Assembly (NCBI GenBank): GCA_037176705.1
Contig: CM073899.1
Span: 8,060,001 to 8,124,000 of the forward strand
DNA length: 64,000 nt
Direction: 5' to 3'
Source: Molossus alvarezi
Taxonomy: Eukaryota > Chordata > Mammalia > Chiroptera > Molossidae
A program made the translations under genes and the position numbers. A model generated the notes under the pieces. It ran no database searches and was not told where the DNA came from. It saw only the letters and a list, made by a program, of their open reading frames with translations. Below, piece by piece: positions 49,257 through 60,560 of the stretch; position 1 is the first letter of the stretch; each line of letters starts with the position of its first letter.

Positions 49257-49290
49257 AGAAAAATATCCTCTGGTGAAGATTAACTAATAA

Positions 49291-50129
49291 ATCAAATTAT
49301 CGAATTATTGTTCTTATTTAAAGTTTTTTTATGCTTCAGAGTGAAGGAGCCATTGCACTTTTGGGATTCTATCTGGACCCCAATCTTGCAGGTCTTATTC
49401 AACTGTTCTGCCCCTTACTAGGCGCACGACTCCCCACAGAGTTCTCCATGTTCCCAGCCTGTGTTTCCTCGTCAATCACTCAGGAACCTTAGATAATTTA
49501 CCTCATGGCCTTTTATTCAAATAAAACTAATAAGACACAGCAAACATTCACTGAATATCAACTACTACTATTATTACAAAGAAAGAAATTTTTAAAGAAG
49601 CTTTTAAATATTTTTAATAAATTGACATAATTAGGATAAAATATAAACTATAAATTAAAAAGTCAAGACTTTCATTTCAAATATTGTGATAGGGAGCACA
49701 AAAAATACTATAGCTATTTAAAAACTTAGAGTTTGGAGCCAGGCATTTCCATTTTAAAGTTACTGGATGCATTTACTTGAAACTCTGCCCTCAGAACTAA
49801 CTTTATCAGATACTTTGCAATGAACGTTTCGAGCCGTCCTGGCCGCACAAACCCTGCTTTTCTCATATAAATGATGTGGTCATTTGAATTCTCTCCAGTG
49901 AAGTTGGCCTGCTTCCGGTTCACAGGACTGCTCGTATGAGAAATGCTCGTTATGCATCACATTGTCCACTCGCGGCTATCTATCCTTGTCCTTTCCGGTC
50001 AGCAGCTTCCTCTCCGGGGATGATGTAAGAAGTGGGTCTAGTTTATTTATTTTTGCACATATCTGTCTACTTTTCTTCATGACATTTATTGAGTAGACTC
50101 TCTTTAACCCCACGACTAGTCTTGCCTCC
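49291..50129. other. No gene; possible MIR at about 49380-49570
   Basis: Weak MIR-like text (ttctgccccttactaggcgcacgac... ctactactattatta) occurs near 49400-49575. The rest is unique-looking. Confidence 0.4.
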
Positions 50130-50349
50130 TTTGCCTGACATTAATTGACCATCGGCATGCAAACCCAATTGTTTTAAATGTATATATTAATTGTAACACC
50201 CAGGGGAACCACTAGAAAATCATTCAAAAAGATAGTAAAAGGAAAAAAAAAATGCACAAAACTCAAGAATATTCTAGAAAATGTATATTTAACTAAAATA
50301 AGAAAGATATTCGGGAAACAGAGGAGTCAAAAATGCATAAGATATAGAG

Positions 50350-50520
50350 ATAACAAGTACCAAAATGTGTTTTGGAAGTAGACAACCTGGTTCAAAGCCC
50401 TGCTCTCCCCAGCCCCTGGCCTGTGATCTTGAGCTATCATATCATCATATTCATTAATTGTGAAGATTAGGAACTATACGTGTCAGTACTCTTGCCTAAC
50501 ACTCAATAAACAAGTTTTAT
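50350..50520 (+). mobile_element. MIR SINE
   Basis: 'gacaacctggttcaaagccctgctctcc', 'ggcctgtgatcttgagc' and the ending 'ctaacactcaataaac' follow MIR order. Confidence 0.55.
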
Positions 50521-50544
50521 CATATTTGATTTCAATGAAGGACA

Positions 50545-51390
50545 GAAAAACAGACCAAGGGTATGTAATATACAACATGGGACTATAGTCAATAATAGTC
50601 TATTAACTTTGCATGGTTTCAGATAGCAACCAGACTTACTGTGCTGATCACTTTGCTGTGGACGAAAAGGCACCACCTGCTAACCTGGCGAGCTCAGGGA
50701 GGCCTGCGTGGCGGCCTTGCAAACTCAGAGACATAAAGTATCCACAGAGGATGGTCTGAGATTTAAACTTTTTAACTAAAAGCAGTTTATGGCAGGCAAT
50801 CATGTCCTAGGCTGGCATCTTCCCTGACAAAGGTCAACTATGGTCAACAGATACCTGTTGCCTTTTTGAATCTATGATAACATACCTTTTGGAAAGTGAG
50901 GTAACTTCTTTTTTTCCAGACCCTTCAGGGCACAATCTATGTACAAGGGTGGAAACCACACATCTCCTCATTGTTATTATTATCACGTTAATAGTTGACT
51001 GTTAACTATCCTGTCCCCACGTATATAAAAGAAGGACGTGTCTACCATTTTACTTTTTATCCAATCCCGGAGATTTCCCACTTCACTCTCTCCTGCCTCC
51101 CTAATCTATTACCAATGGATTTCATGTAACCCACTTAAGTCTTCTCTTTTGATTGTAATGTATAAAATAAAGTACAAACCTGCCGTTTTTCAGAGCATTG
51201 TCTTAGTCCGTGGAGGTTTTGCTTCCTGGCATCTGTTGATAGTTTGGCCCAAATAAACTCACAAAGTTCTTCACAGGTTTTTACGTTTCTTACATTAACA
51301 TTGCAATGTATGCAAATGGGAAATCACACTGTTGTATACCTGAAATAATATAATATTGTATCCCATTATACTTCAATAAAAAAGAAAAAA
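50545..51390 (+). mobile_element. L1 3'-end fragment, split by LTR-B
   Basis: 'gggtatgtaatatacaacatgggactatagtc' and 'actgtgctgatcactttgc' lie to the left. 'aatgtatgcaaatgggaaatcacactgttgtatacctgaaa' and 'tatacttcaataaaaaa' lie to the right. Together they form the continuous L1 3' terminus. Confidence 0.82.
50657..51300 (+). mobile_element. Solo LTR, family B, second copy
   Basis: 644 bp, TGTGGACG...CATTAACA, flanked by the exact 4-bp duplication TTGC (50653-50656, 51301-51304). The same site read across in L1 3' ends has a single copy. A clear TATA box gtatataaaa is at 51021-51030 and AATAAA at 51252-51257. It is the sister of 13133-13763 with many substitutions and small indels. No internal proviral sequence remains. 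Confidence 0.87.
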
Positions 51391-51739
51391 ATAGCAAATG
51401 CAATTCCCAAGTTATCAATAATTGAGATAAATATTAATAGACTCAACACTTCCATCAGAAGGCAGATATTGGCAGAATAGTTTAAAAAATATAATTTAAC
51501 TGTTTTGTTTGAAAGAACTTTAGATTGAAAGACACAAATATATGGAAAGTGCAATTATGAAAAAAAATCTACATAATAAAACCATACCAAAGAGATCTGT
51601 AGTGGTTAAACCTTCCAGATTCTCAATAGAATCTCAGACTTTAAGCTAATTTTTTTTCTAGAGACAAAGAAGTGCATTTTATAATGATGCAAGGGTCAAT
51701 CCTCCAGAAAGAGATAATAATTATTAAAATATATCTACT

Positions 51740-51950
51740 AAAATTAACACTCCACCCTGCCGGTGTGGTTCAGTGGATTGAATGTTGTCCCATGGACTGA
51801 GAGGATCTGGATGCCTCCTGCACGCCCCTCACTGGGGATGGAGCCTGCAACCCGGGCATAAGCCCTGACCGGGAATCGAACCGGGACCTCTGAGTCCATG
51901 GGAAGATGCTCAATCCACTGAGCCACACCAGTCAGGCTGTGTTAAATTTT
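51740..51950. repeat. Palindromic (fold-back) Ves SINE
   Basis: The left arm 51740-51810 is a sense Ves head. The right arm 51881-51950 is the complement of the same head, and spacer 51811-51880 is Ves body read antisense. The arms pair beyond the SINE into the flanks (aaaattaacac against gtgttaaatttt), with scattered mismatches. DNA or transcript from here could form a stem of about 70 bp. Confidence 0.82.
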
Positions 51951-52823
51951 TTTTAACATTCGGATAAAGGTATCATATGAAAGGGTATATTGACCAGTAT
52001 CTTTTGTAAATATAGAAAAATATCCTCATTAAAAACTAGAAAAACAAATCAAGCAACATGTAAGAAAGAATTATATACTGTAACCAAGGGGATTTATCCC
52101 AAGAATATAAAGAGTGGTTTATCATATGAAGATCAATAAATATAGTATGATGTATTAGTAGAATAAAGAACAGAAACACATCAGAATCTCAATGGATATA
52201 GAAAGATCATTTACAAATGTAACGTTGATGATGGAAACTAGGAATAAAAGACTTCATGAGCCTGATAAATGGTATCTGTGAAAAACCTATACCTACCCTA
52301 ATTCTTAGTGGTAAAAGAATGCTTTCTTCCTAAGACCAGTAATAAGCCAAGGATGTTTGCTCATGCCACTTTGGTTCAACATTGTACTGATGATTCTAGC
52401 CAGGACAACTAGGCAAAGAGGAAAAGGAAAAGGCATCTTGATGGAAAGGGAGAAGTCACACTATCTTTATTTGCAGATGATATAGTCTTATGAATAGAAA
52501 ATCCTAAGGAATCCATAATCAAAATACACTAATAAGAACAAATACATGATTTTTACCAACTTTCAAGATACAAAATTGATAGACAAATTGAACTTCCATG
52601 TGCTAGTAATAAAAAATCTGAAAATTAATAATTAGAAAATCTGAAAAATAAAAATAATTCTACTAATATAGCATCAAGGAAATAAAATCATGATACATTT
52701 TTATAAAGAGTTGCAAGAGGAGGTGGGTCAAGATGGTGGCATAGGTAAACACAGTATCATGTCCTCCCACAACCACATCAAAATTACAACAAAACTACAA
52801 CACAACCATCATTCAGAACCACC

Positions 52824-53477
52824 TTAAATCAAGCTGAATGGAAGTTCTACAACTACGGAATTAAAGCAGCAGCCACATCCAGACTGGTATGAGGACGGAG
52901 GGAGACGGGCTGGTCCCACACCCACGTGTGGCAGATAAAAATCTGGAGGACACTTTGGCTGGGAAGGTCCTCCCTGAGGAGTGAGGGGTCCCCGTCCCAC
53001 ACCAGCCTCCCAGCTCAGGGTCCCAGTGCCAGGAAGAGAAGTCCCCATAACTTCTGGCTGTAAAACCAGAGGGAACCTAGGCAGAGGGAGGCTGCGGCTA
53101 TGGAGGCCCAGGCGGCTCCTCTTAAAGGGCCCGTGCACAGTCTTACTCAGACCCGCTCCCTCTGAACTCTGAGGGGAGACATCTTGAGGGGCACCAGAGA
53201 ACAGGGAAGAACTGAGCAGTTTGGCCTCTGGACAAGGGCTAGAGGGGCAGCTTTCTCCTGGACAGACATGCTGGTGGAGAGTGTTTTTCCTTTGGTGAGC
53301 CCTTCCCCCACAGGGTAGGCAGACAGCCGCTATATCTGGGACTCCAGCAACCTGGCTCACACTATTGGCCCCGCCCTGGTGATTCCCTGAGGCCCCGCCC
53401 CACCCAACTTTCAGGCCCACCCAAGCTGTTTCCAAAGGCTTTACCATAGGATTGGCCTGTCTTGGATCCTGCTTCAA
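52824..53477 (-). other. Antisense ORF in the HAL1 5' region, copy 4
   Basis: 217 codons open opposite to the element, rich in Gly, Pro and Ser. It shares segments with the antisense frames of copy 2 (36176-36673) and copy 5 (61627-62154), such as CPPDFYLPHVG, LPGTGTLSW and HVCPGESCPSS. No known domain, signal peptide or membrane segment is evident. By position it resembles primate L1 ORF0, with which I see no sequence relation. Confidence 0.42.
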
Positions 53478-54558
53478 AGTTTCCTAAAATCTCTCAAACA
53501 AGCAGCATCTGGTATCTGAGCCCACCAGTGCACCTGGCACCATTGGGCCAGTGGACACCCTGTGTCAACACAGACCAGTGCACAGTGGTGGAGCTGTCAA
53601 AGTGCCGGTTACAGAAATCACAAACGGTGGGGAGCCCAGCACCATGCCCCGCAGTAGAAGCCCGATCAGAGTCAAGATATACCCCCAGCCACAGAGGCTG
53701 GGGAGCAGACATCCATCTCCAGGCAACAGAAGCACAGACCAGCAGCAGAGAACTGTACCCCGCCACCCCCCCCAAAAAAAAACTACAGCAAAGGCTGAGC
53801 AGGAGCTGAACCCCACTGGGAAGCAGCACTCCCCAGCCACCAGCGGTGGGACCGGGGCTCCATAGGGCCCTGTGAGACCCAGTGGCCCACAAGAGCAGTG
53901 CAGAGCTGGGACTCGAGAGGGGCCAGTCTCAGCGAGCCCCATACCTCTGGTTAAGTGGCCCCAGGCCTGGCTCTAGAAGCAGCTAGCCTTGGTTCACAAT
54001 TTGGCTTTTCCTGGACACCTCCAATCCCAGCACAAGAAGCAGCCATTGGCAGTTCACTTTGTAGCTTATGCCAGGTGGCCCTGGATAGAGCACAGGCAGT
54101 GGCTGACCTTGCCCCAGAGCCAGCACACCCAGTAGATAGCTTTAGACCACATCGAAACTCCACCACCCAACCACCTCCACAAGTGATACACTTAATGAGT
54201 GGACCAGAGCCCTGATGAAGTAAGTCTTGCTCTGTGTGGTGGGCCCCGACACAGCTGATCCTCCAAGGTAGTGGTCAGTGGGTAGGGCCAGTCCTTGCAG
54301 CTGACCAGCCTGAGTAAACCCTCCCATTGATGTGTCAACAGCAATCAAGACCCAATTACAAGAGAAGAGTGTACAGTCCACACTAGGGGTGCACCACGAG
54401 GGCCCAGCTGGGGTGATCAGGGAGACTGTGCCACTGGGTCCTACAGGACACCTTCAACAGTAGGCCACCCTACGAAGCCTAGGAGACATAGCAACTCTCC
54501 CTAATACATAAAAACAATCACAAGGAAACAGCCAAAAAAAGAGACAAAGAAACATGAA

Positions 54559-55350
54559 ATGAAAGGAAAAGACAAAACTCCAGGAAAAGAACAAAACAAA
54601 ATGGAAATAAGCAATCTAACAGATGCAGAGTTCAGAACACAGGTTATAAGGTTGCTCAGGGAACTTGGTGAGACATTCAAGGGACTTAGTGAGACCTTCA
54701 AGGAACGTAAGGTAACCTCTGAGGAACTTAGTGAGAACATCAACAACATAAAAAACGGCCTGTCAGAAATTAAGAATGCACTAACTGAAATAAACAAGAA
54801 TTTACAGGGAATCAATAGTACAGTAGCTAAAGCCAAGAAGCAAACCATCAATTTAGAATATAAAAAAGCAGAAAACACCCAACCAGAACAGCAAAAAGAA
54901 AAAAGAATCCAAAAAAATAAGTATAGTGTAAGGAGCCTCTCGGACAACTTCAAGCGTACCAACATTCACATCATAGGAGTGCCTGAAGGAGAAGAGAGAG
55001 AACAAGAAATTGAAAACCTATTTGAAACAATAATGACAGAAAACTTCCCTAACTTGATGAAGAAAACAGACATACAAGTCCAGGAAGCACAGAGAGTCCC
55101 TAACAAGTTGAACCCAAAGAGGTCCACACCAAGACACATCATCATCAAAGTGCCAAAGGTTAAATACCAAAAGATAATCTTAAAATCATCGAGAGAAAAG
55201 CAGTTAATTGCCTACAAAAGAGCTCCCATAAGACTGTCAGCTGATTTCTCAAAAGAAACTTTGCGGGCCACAAAGGAGTGGCAAGAGATATTCAAGGTGA
55301 TGAAAAGCAATGACCTACAACCAAGATTACCCTGCAAAGCTATCATTTAG
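54559..55350 (+). pseudogene. HAL1 ORF1 (L1 ORF1p-like), copy 4, longest open frame
   Basis: 263 codons are open. Basic N-terminus; long coiled coil with Leu/Ile heptads (about residues 20-105); RRM with HIIGVPEGEEREQEIENLF (about 138-190); C-terminal domain with PRHIIIKV and APIRLSADFSKETL (about 195-263). The family start codon (present in copies 2 and 3) is lost near 54539, so the first ATG here is internal. A 5-base loss near 55330, where copy 3 has 'attactctatcctgc', shifts the frame and truncates the C-terminus. An intact source copy would encode a chaperone for the HAL1 RNA. Confidence 0.85.
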
Positions 55351-55846
55351 AATTGATAGTCATATCAAGATTTTCCCAGACATGAAAAAGCTAAATTAGT
55401 TTATCACCCCCAAACCAGTATTATATGAAATGTTGAAGGGTCTTCTTGAAGGCAAAGAAGAACAAAAATATGACCAATGAAATGGCAATTAATACATATC
55501 TATCAACAATTGAATCTACAAACAAAATGAGCAAGCAGAACAGAAACAGACTCATAGATACAGAGAACTTATTGTTGCTTGCCAGATGGGTGGGGGCTGG
55601 GGGGATGGGTGAAAAAGATGAAGGAATTAAGAAGTACAGATTGGTTGTTAGACTAATGAACCTCAAAGGGAAAGGGGGAGGGAGGGGGAGATGAGATAAA
55701 CCAAAGAACTTCTATGCATATATACACAACCAGTGGACACCGACAATAGTGTGAGGAAGGTAGGAGGGGGTGGGAATGGGGAGGAGGAGGTCAATGGGGG
55801 AAAAAGGGAGAAACATCTGTAATACATTCTACAATAAGGATGAGTT

Positions 55847-56104
55847 TATTTATTTTTGTGTTTGTTTGGTTTTTTTTATCCTCACCCGAGGACATTTTTC
55901 CATTTTTTGTTCAGATAGAGTGGGAGGGAGAGAGAGAGAGAAGCATCAACATAAAAGGGACACATCGAGTGGTTGGCACCCGCAAGACCCAACCAGGGCC
56001 TGGGACAAACTGCAACTGAGACACGAGCCCTTAAGGGGAACCGAACCTGGGTCTCTAGGGACCACAGGCCAATGCTCTAACTGCTGAGCCAAATCGGCCA
56101 GGGC
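55847..56104 (-). mobile_element. Ves SINE (antisense) inside HAL1 copy 4
   Basis: Full copy with 'cctcacccgaggacattttt' and the head complement 'gccaaatcggccagggc'. The 12-bp duplication TAAGGATGAGTT / TAAAGATGAGTT (one mismatch) is at 55835-55846 and 56105-56116. Confidence 0.93.
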
Positions 56105-56144
56105 TAAAGATGAGTTAAAAAAAAAAAAAAAAAGTTGCAAGACT

Positions 56145-56365
56145 CGCCTGGCCTGTGTGACTCTGAATTAAGCATTGTCCCATGGACTGAGAAGTCCTGG
56201 TTTGATTCTAGGTCAGGGCACATGCCTGGGTTTTGGGTGCAATCCCCAGTAGGGGGCATGCAAGAGGCAGCCGATCGATGTTTCTCTCTCACATTGATGT
56301 TTCTATCTCTCTCTCTCTCTTCCTTTCTCTCTAAAAAGTCAATAAAAACATTAAAAAAAAAAGAA
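56145..56365 (+). mobile_element. Ves SINE next to HAL1 copy 4
   Basis: Divergent head (cgcctggcctgtgtgactctg), good body and tail (taaaaagtcaataaaaac). The 10-bp duplication TTGCAAGACT / TTGTAAGACT is at 56135-56144 and 56366-56375. It overlaps the HAL1 duplication, so both elements used nearly the same target. Confidence 0.9.
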
Positions 56366-56955
56366 TTGTAAGACTTACTCACTGAAAACAATAAACCATT
56401 GTTGAAAGAATTAAAGACAAATAAACAGAAATACATCACATGTATGTGGATTGGAAGACTTAAAATTGTTAATATATTTCTTCTTATTGAACTTATCTAT
56501 AATTCATATCAAAATCTTAATTGCCTCTTTTTGTAGAAATTGACAAACTTATCTTTAAATTTATATAGAATTACAAGGAGTCCAAAATAAACAAAATGTT
56601 TTTGAAAAATATAACAAAATTGGAGAACTCAAACTTTAAAAACGTACTACAAAGCTAAAGTAATCAAGACAGTGGGGTACAAATATGAGGATAACCATAT
56701 GGATCAATAAAATAGAATTGAGAGTGCAGAAATAATCTTTCATTTAATTTTGATTGGTTTTTGTTAAGGGTGCCAAAACTAATCAATGGGGATATAATAA
56801 TCTTTTCAAAAATGGTGTTGGGACAACTATATAACCACATGAAAAACGAGGAGTTTTGATCTCTAGCTCACATCCCAATTAAAAAAAAATAAAAAACCTC
56901 AAAATGGATCTTAAACCAAAATTTAAGTGTTAACTCCATAAAACCCTCATCTGCT

Positions 56956-57850
56956 TCAGCCATCTGCCAAAAAACTTGATGGTCTGAGATTATTACCTCA
57001 CATGCAAAAAACAATTTAGTTTGCCGCCGAATTCCGTTTGTGTGAATGAGAAAAATGCCTTGTTATTCAGGCACAGCGTGAGCAGCGTCCCGCTTGCCCT
57101 CAGTAGTCATGCAGGGGCCCAGGGGGCGCCCAGGGGGGCCTGTACGTGCAAAGTACTGCAGTATCACAGGGGAATTACGAATGGAAGGGATCCAAGTCTT
57201 TGTATAAGGTATAGTAATTCTGCCCATCCCTTCCTCTGGAGAGAGACACTCTTTCTACCTTCAAGGCCATTTGATATACAAATACTTAAATTGTTTCGAA
57301 TAAATCACAGCCAATGCTTTATCTACAAGCCATGCAGAATGTGAAATCCACAAATAATTGTCTCCCAAAACCATCACATTTAAATTCTGGGAAGGATAAA
57401 GGCAAAGGGCCAATGGCATACTCACCCCCTTTAAGTCTCCTCTGCCAGTAACTTGTTTCTGATTGTCCTGAGTTATTTCACAGGAGACTCCTATTTGTAA
57501 AGAAGGCTGATGAATGCCATTTTATAGTGCGTCACAGTGTTCTCTAAAAGAAAAATGACATTCTGATAAAGAAGGGGATGGATATTGGAAAAGCAACTAT
57601 TAGCATCTAACTCGGAGTTTATATATTTTATATCTTGAGGTGCTTTTTAAAAATATAGAAGTAAATTTTGTTATTTTCCTAAGCTCAAAAGCTCAATCTT
57701 TCACATCTATTATAGTGCTCAATAGCACTGACCAAAAGTTTATTGACTAGCATGATTTTTAGAGTACTAAGTTTTCTATAGTCGTTTTCACAAAAAGAAA
57801 AAAAATGCAACAAAAATATAAACAATAGTATTTGAGCAGATCTTTCTTTT
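56956..57850. other. No gene; GC-rich patch at 57010-57190
   Basis: A patch with several CpGs and G-runs (ggggcccagggggcgcccag) stands out from AT-rich DNA. It has a 107-codon ORF on the plus strand with no domain. I cannot classify it. Confidence 0.4.
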
Positions 57851-59599
57851 AATTTATGTAAACTTTATTGGGGTGACATTGGGTAATAAAATTCTATAGG
57901 TTTCAAGTGCACAATTCTATGACACATTGTCTGTATATTGTCTTGTGTGTTCATCGCCCAGAGTCAGTCTCCTTCCATTAACATTTACCCCACCTCTACC
58001 CTCTTCCACCGCCCTCACCCCTTTTCCTCTGGTAATCACCACACTGTTGCCAGTGTCTATGATTTTCTTTTCTTTTCTTTTGCTTAGTCCCTTTACCGAT
58101 TTCACCCAATCCCCCCCTCTCCTCTGACAGCTGTCAGTCTGTTCTCTGTATCTGAGTCTGTTTCTATTTATTTTGCTTATTGTGTTCATTAGATTCCATA
58201 TGTAAGTGAAATCACATGGTATCTGTCTTTCTCTAACTGGCTTATTTCACTAAGCATAATACTCTCCAGGTCCATCCATGGTGTCACAAAAGGTAAGATT
58301 TTCTTCCTTTTCATGGGTGAGTGGGATTCCATTATATAAATGTACCAAGGCTTTTTTACCCACTAATTTACAGATGGGTACTTGGGCTGCTTTCAAATCT
58401 TGGCTATTGTAAATAGTGCTGCAATGAACTTAAAGATGTATATTCTTTCGAGTCAGTCTTTAGGATTTCTTGGATATATTCCCTGAACTGCAATTGCAGT
58501 CATAAGGCAGTTCCATTTTTTAATTTTTTGAGGAAACTCCATACTTCTTTTTATAATAGCTGCACCAATCTGCATCTCTACCAACGCTTTCCTTTTCTCC
58601 ACATTTTCACCAACACTTGTCGATTGTTGATTTGCTGATGATAGCTATTCTGACTTGAGATGATATCTCATTGTGGTTTTAATTTGCATTTCTCTGAGGA
58701 TTAGTCACATTGACCATCTTTTTGTATATCTATTGGCCATATGAATGATCTCTTTGGAGAAGTGTCTATTCAGGTCTTTGCCATCTTTTAGTTGGATTGT
58801 TTTTCTGGTGTTGAGTTGTGTAAGTTCTTTATAAATTTTGGATATGCACACTTTATCAGATATATAATTAATAAATATGTTCTTTCATCAAGTGGATTTT
58901 TTTTTTTCATTTTCTTGATGGTTTTCTTTGATGTGGAAAACTTTTTACTTTGATGTAGTTCTACTTGTCTATTTTGTCTTTTGTTTCCCTTTCCCAAGGA
59001 GATATATCAGAAAAAAACATTGCTACAAGAACTTTCAGGGATTTTACTGCCTATATTCTTGTAGGGTTTTTATGGTATTGAATCTTTCATTTAAATCTTT
59101 AATTAATTTTAAGTTTATACTTGTTCATGGTGTCAGAAAGTGGTCTAGTTTCATGTTTTTGCATGTATCTGTCCAAATTTCCAAACACCATTTATTTATT
59201 TTCATTTTTTAACTCATCTTTATTGTTAAATGTATTACAGATGTTCCCCCCTTTTTTCCCCATTGACCCCCTCCTTCCCAACCCCACACCCCTCCTGCCT
59301 TCCCCACACTATTGTTGGTGCCTATTGGTTACATATATATGCATACAAGTTCTTTGATTTATCTCATCCCATACTTCCTCCCCTCTTCCCTTTGAGGTTC
59401 ATCAGTTTAACAACAATTTGTACTTCTTAATTCCTTCATCTTTTTTACTCATCCCCCCAGGCCCCACCCATCTGGCAAGCAACAAAAAATTCTCTGTATC
59501 TATGAGGCTGTTTTTGTTCTGCTTGCTCATTTTGTTTGTGGATTCAATTGTTGATAGATATGTATTAATTGCCATTTTATTGGTCATATTTTTGTTCTT

Positions 59600-60560
59600 C
59601 TTTGCCTTCAAGAAGACCCTTCAACATTTCATATAATACTGGTTTGGTGTTGATGAACTCCTTTAGCTTTTTCTTGTCTGGGAAACTCTTGATATGACCA
59701 TCGATTCTAAATGATAGCTTTGCAGGATAGAGCAATCTTGGTTATATGTCATAGCTTTTCACCCTGAATATCTCTTGCCACTCCTTTGTGGCCTGCAAAA
59801 TTTATTTTGAGAAATCAGCTGACAGTCTTATGGGAGCTCTTTTGTAAGGAAAGAACTGCTTTTCTCTCGCTGCTTTTAAGATTCTCTCTTTGTATTTAAC
59901 CTCTGGCATTTTGATGAAGATGTGTCTTGGTGTGGACCTCTTTGGGTTCAACTTGTTAGGGACTCTCTGTGCTTCCTGGACTTGTATGTCTGTTTCCTTC
60001 ATCAAGTTAGGGAAGTTTTCTGTCATTATTGTTTCAAATAGGTTTTCAATTTCTTGTTCTCTCTCTTCTTCTTCTGGCACCTCTATAATGCAAATGTTGG
60101 CATTCTTGAACTTGTCCCAGAGGCTCCTTACACTATGCTCAGATGTTTGGATTATTTTTTCTTTTTGCTGTTCTGATTGGGTGTTTTCTGCTTTTTTGTA
60201 TTCCAAATTGATGGTTTGCTTCTTGGCTTTACCTACTCTACTATTGATTCCTGTAAATTATTCTTTATTTAGTTTGTGCATCCTTCATTTCTGACTGGTC
60301 CTTTTTTATGTTGTTGATGTTCTCACTAAGTTCCTCAGAGGTTTCCTTAAGTTCCTTGAAGGCCTCACTAAGTTCCTTGAATGTCTCACCAAGTTCCTTG
60401 AGCAACCTTATTGCCAGTGTTTTGACTCGGCATCTGATTGATTGCTTATCTCCATTTTGTTTATTTCTTTTTCTGGAGTTTTGTTCTTTTCTTCATTTGG
60501 GACATGTTTTTTTGTCTCCTCACTTTGGCTGCTTCCCTGTGATTGTTTCTATGTATTAGG
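59600..60560 (-). pseudogene. HAL1 ORF1, copy 5 (broken)
   Basis: Only 134 codons are continuously open (59802-60206, minus). They cover the end of the coiled coil, the RRM (ICIIEVPEEEEREQEIENLF) and part of the C-terminal domain (PRHIFIKMPEVKY). The coiled-coil part (60240-60440, with repeated 'agttccttgaaggcctcactaag'-type text) is in other frames. Confidence 0.78.

Larger units (their letters stand above)
46895..49290 (+). mobile_element. Ves SINE split by HAL1 copy 3
   Basis: The left part, 46895-47142, is a nearly complete Ves. Its last bases (tgaagattaact) continue at 49274 after HAL1 copy 3. It is therefore older than that HAL1 insertion. Confidence 0.88.
52719..56132 (+). mobile_element. 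HAL1-like element, copy 4, full length
   Basis: Bounded by the exact 10-bp duplication AGTTGCAAGA (52709-52718, 56133-56142). It starts 'ggaggtgggtcaagatggtggc' and ends in a poly(A) tail (56117-56132). The order is a 1.8-kb 5' region, ORF1 (54559-55350 open; homology to about 55480), a 370-bp 3'UTR homologous to the L1 3' end, and A-tail. No ORF2 is present. A Ves entered near the 3' end (55847-56104). The 5' region carries about 420 bp (53517-53935) not present in copies 2, 3 or 5. Confidence 0.93.
50130..56955 (+). mobile_element. Old L1M, inter-ORF region through ORF2, host of nested insertions
   Basis: Pieces in order are 50130-50345 (inter-ORF: taattgtaacacccaggggaaccactag), 51395-51739 and 51951-52708 (endonuclease to reverse transcriptase, including the text for a FADD-type motif near 52470), and 56366-56955 (C-terminal ORF2). 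Between them lie a MIR, an L1 3' end with LTR-B, a palindromic Ves, HAL1 copy 4 and another Ves. All frames are broken. Confidence 0.75.

Noticed and set aside
49726..49923. Minus-strand frame of 65 codons, non-repetitive composition
   Set aside because: It begins with GTG, has a stop 12 codons upstream, no convincing acceptor site and no nearby AATAAA. That is too little to call an exon.
53551..53865. Plus-strand ORFs and overlapping minus-strand ORFs (53494-53942)
   Set aside because: They lie in the GC-rich extra module of HAL1 copy 4 and have no counterpart in other copies.
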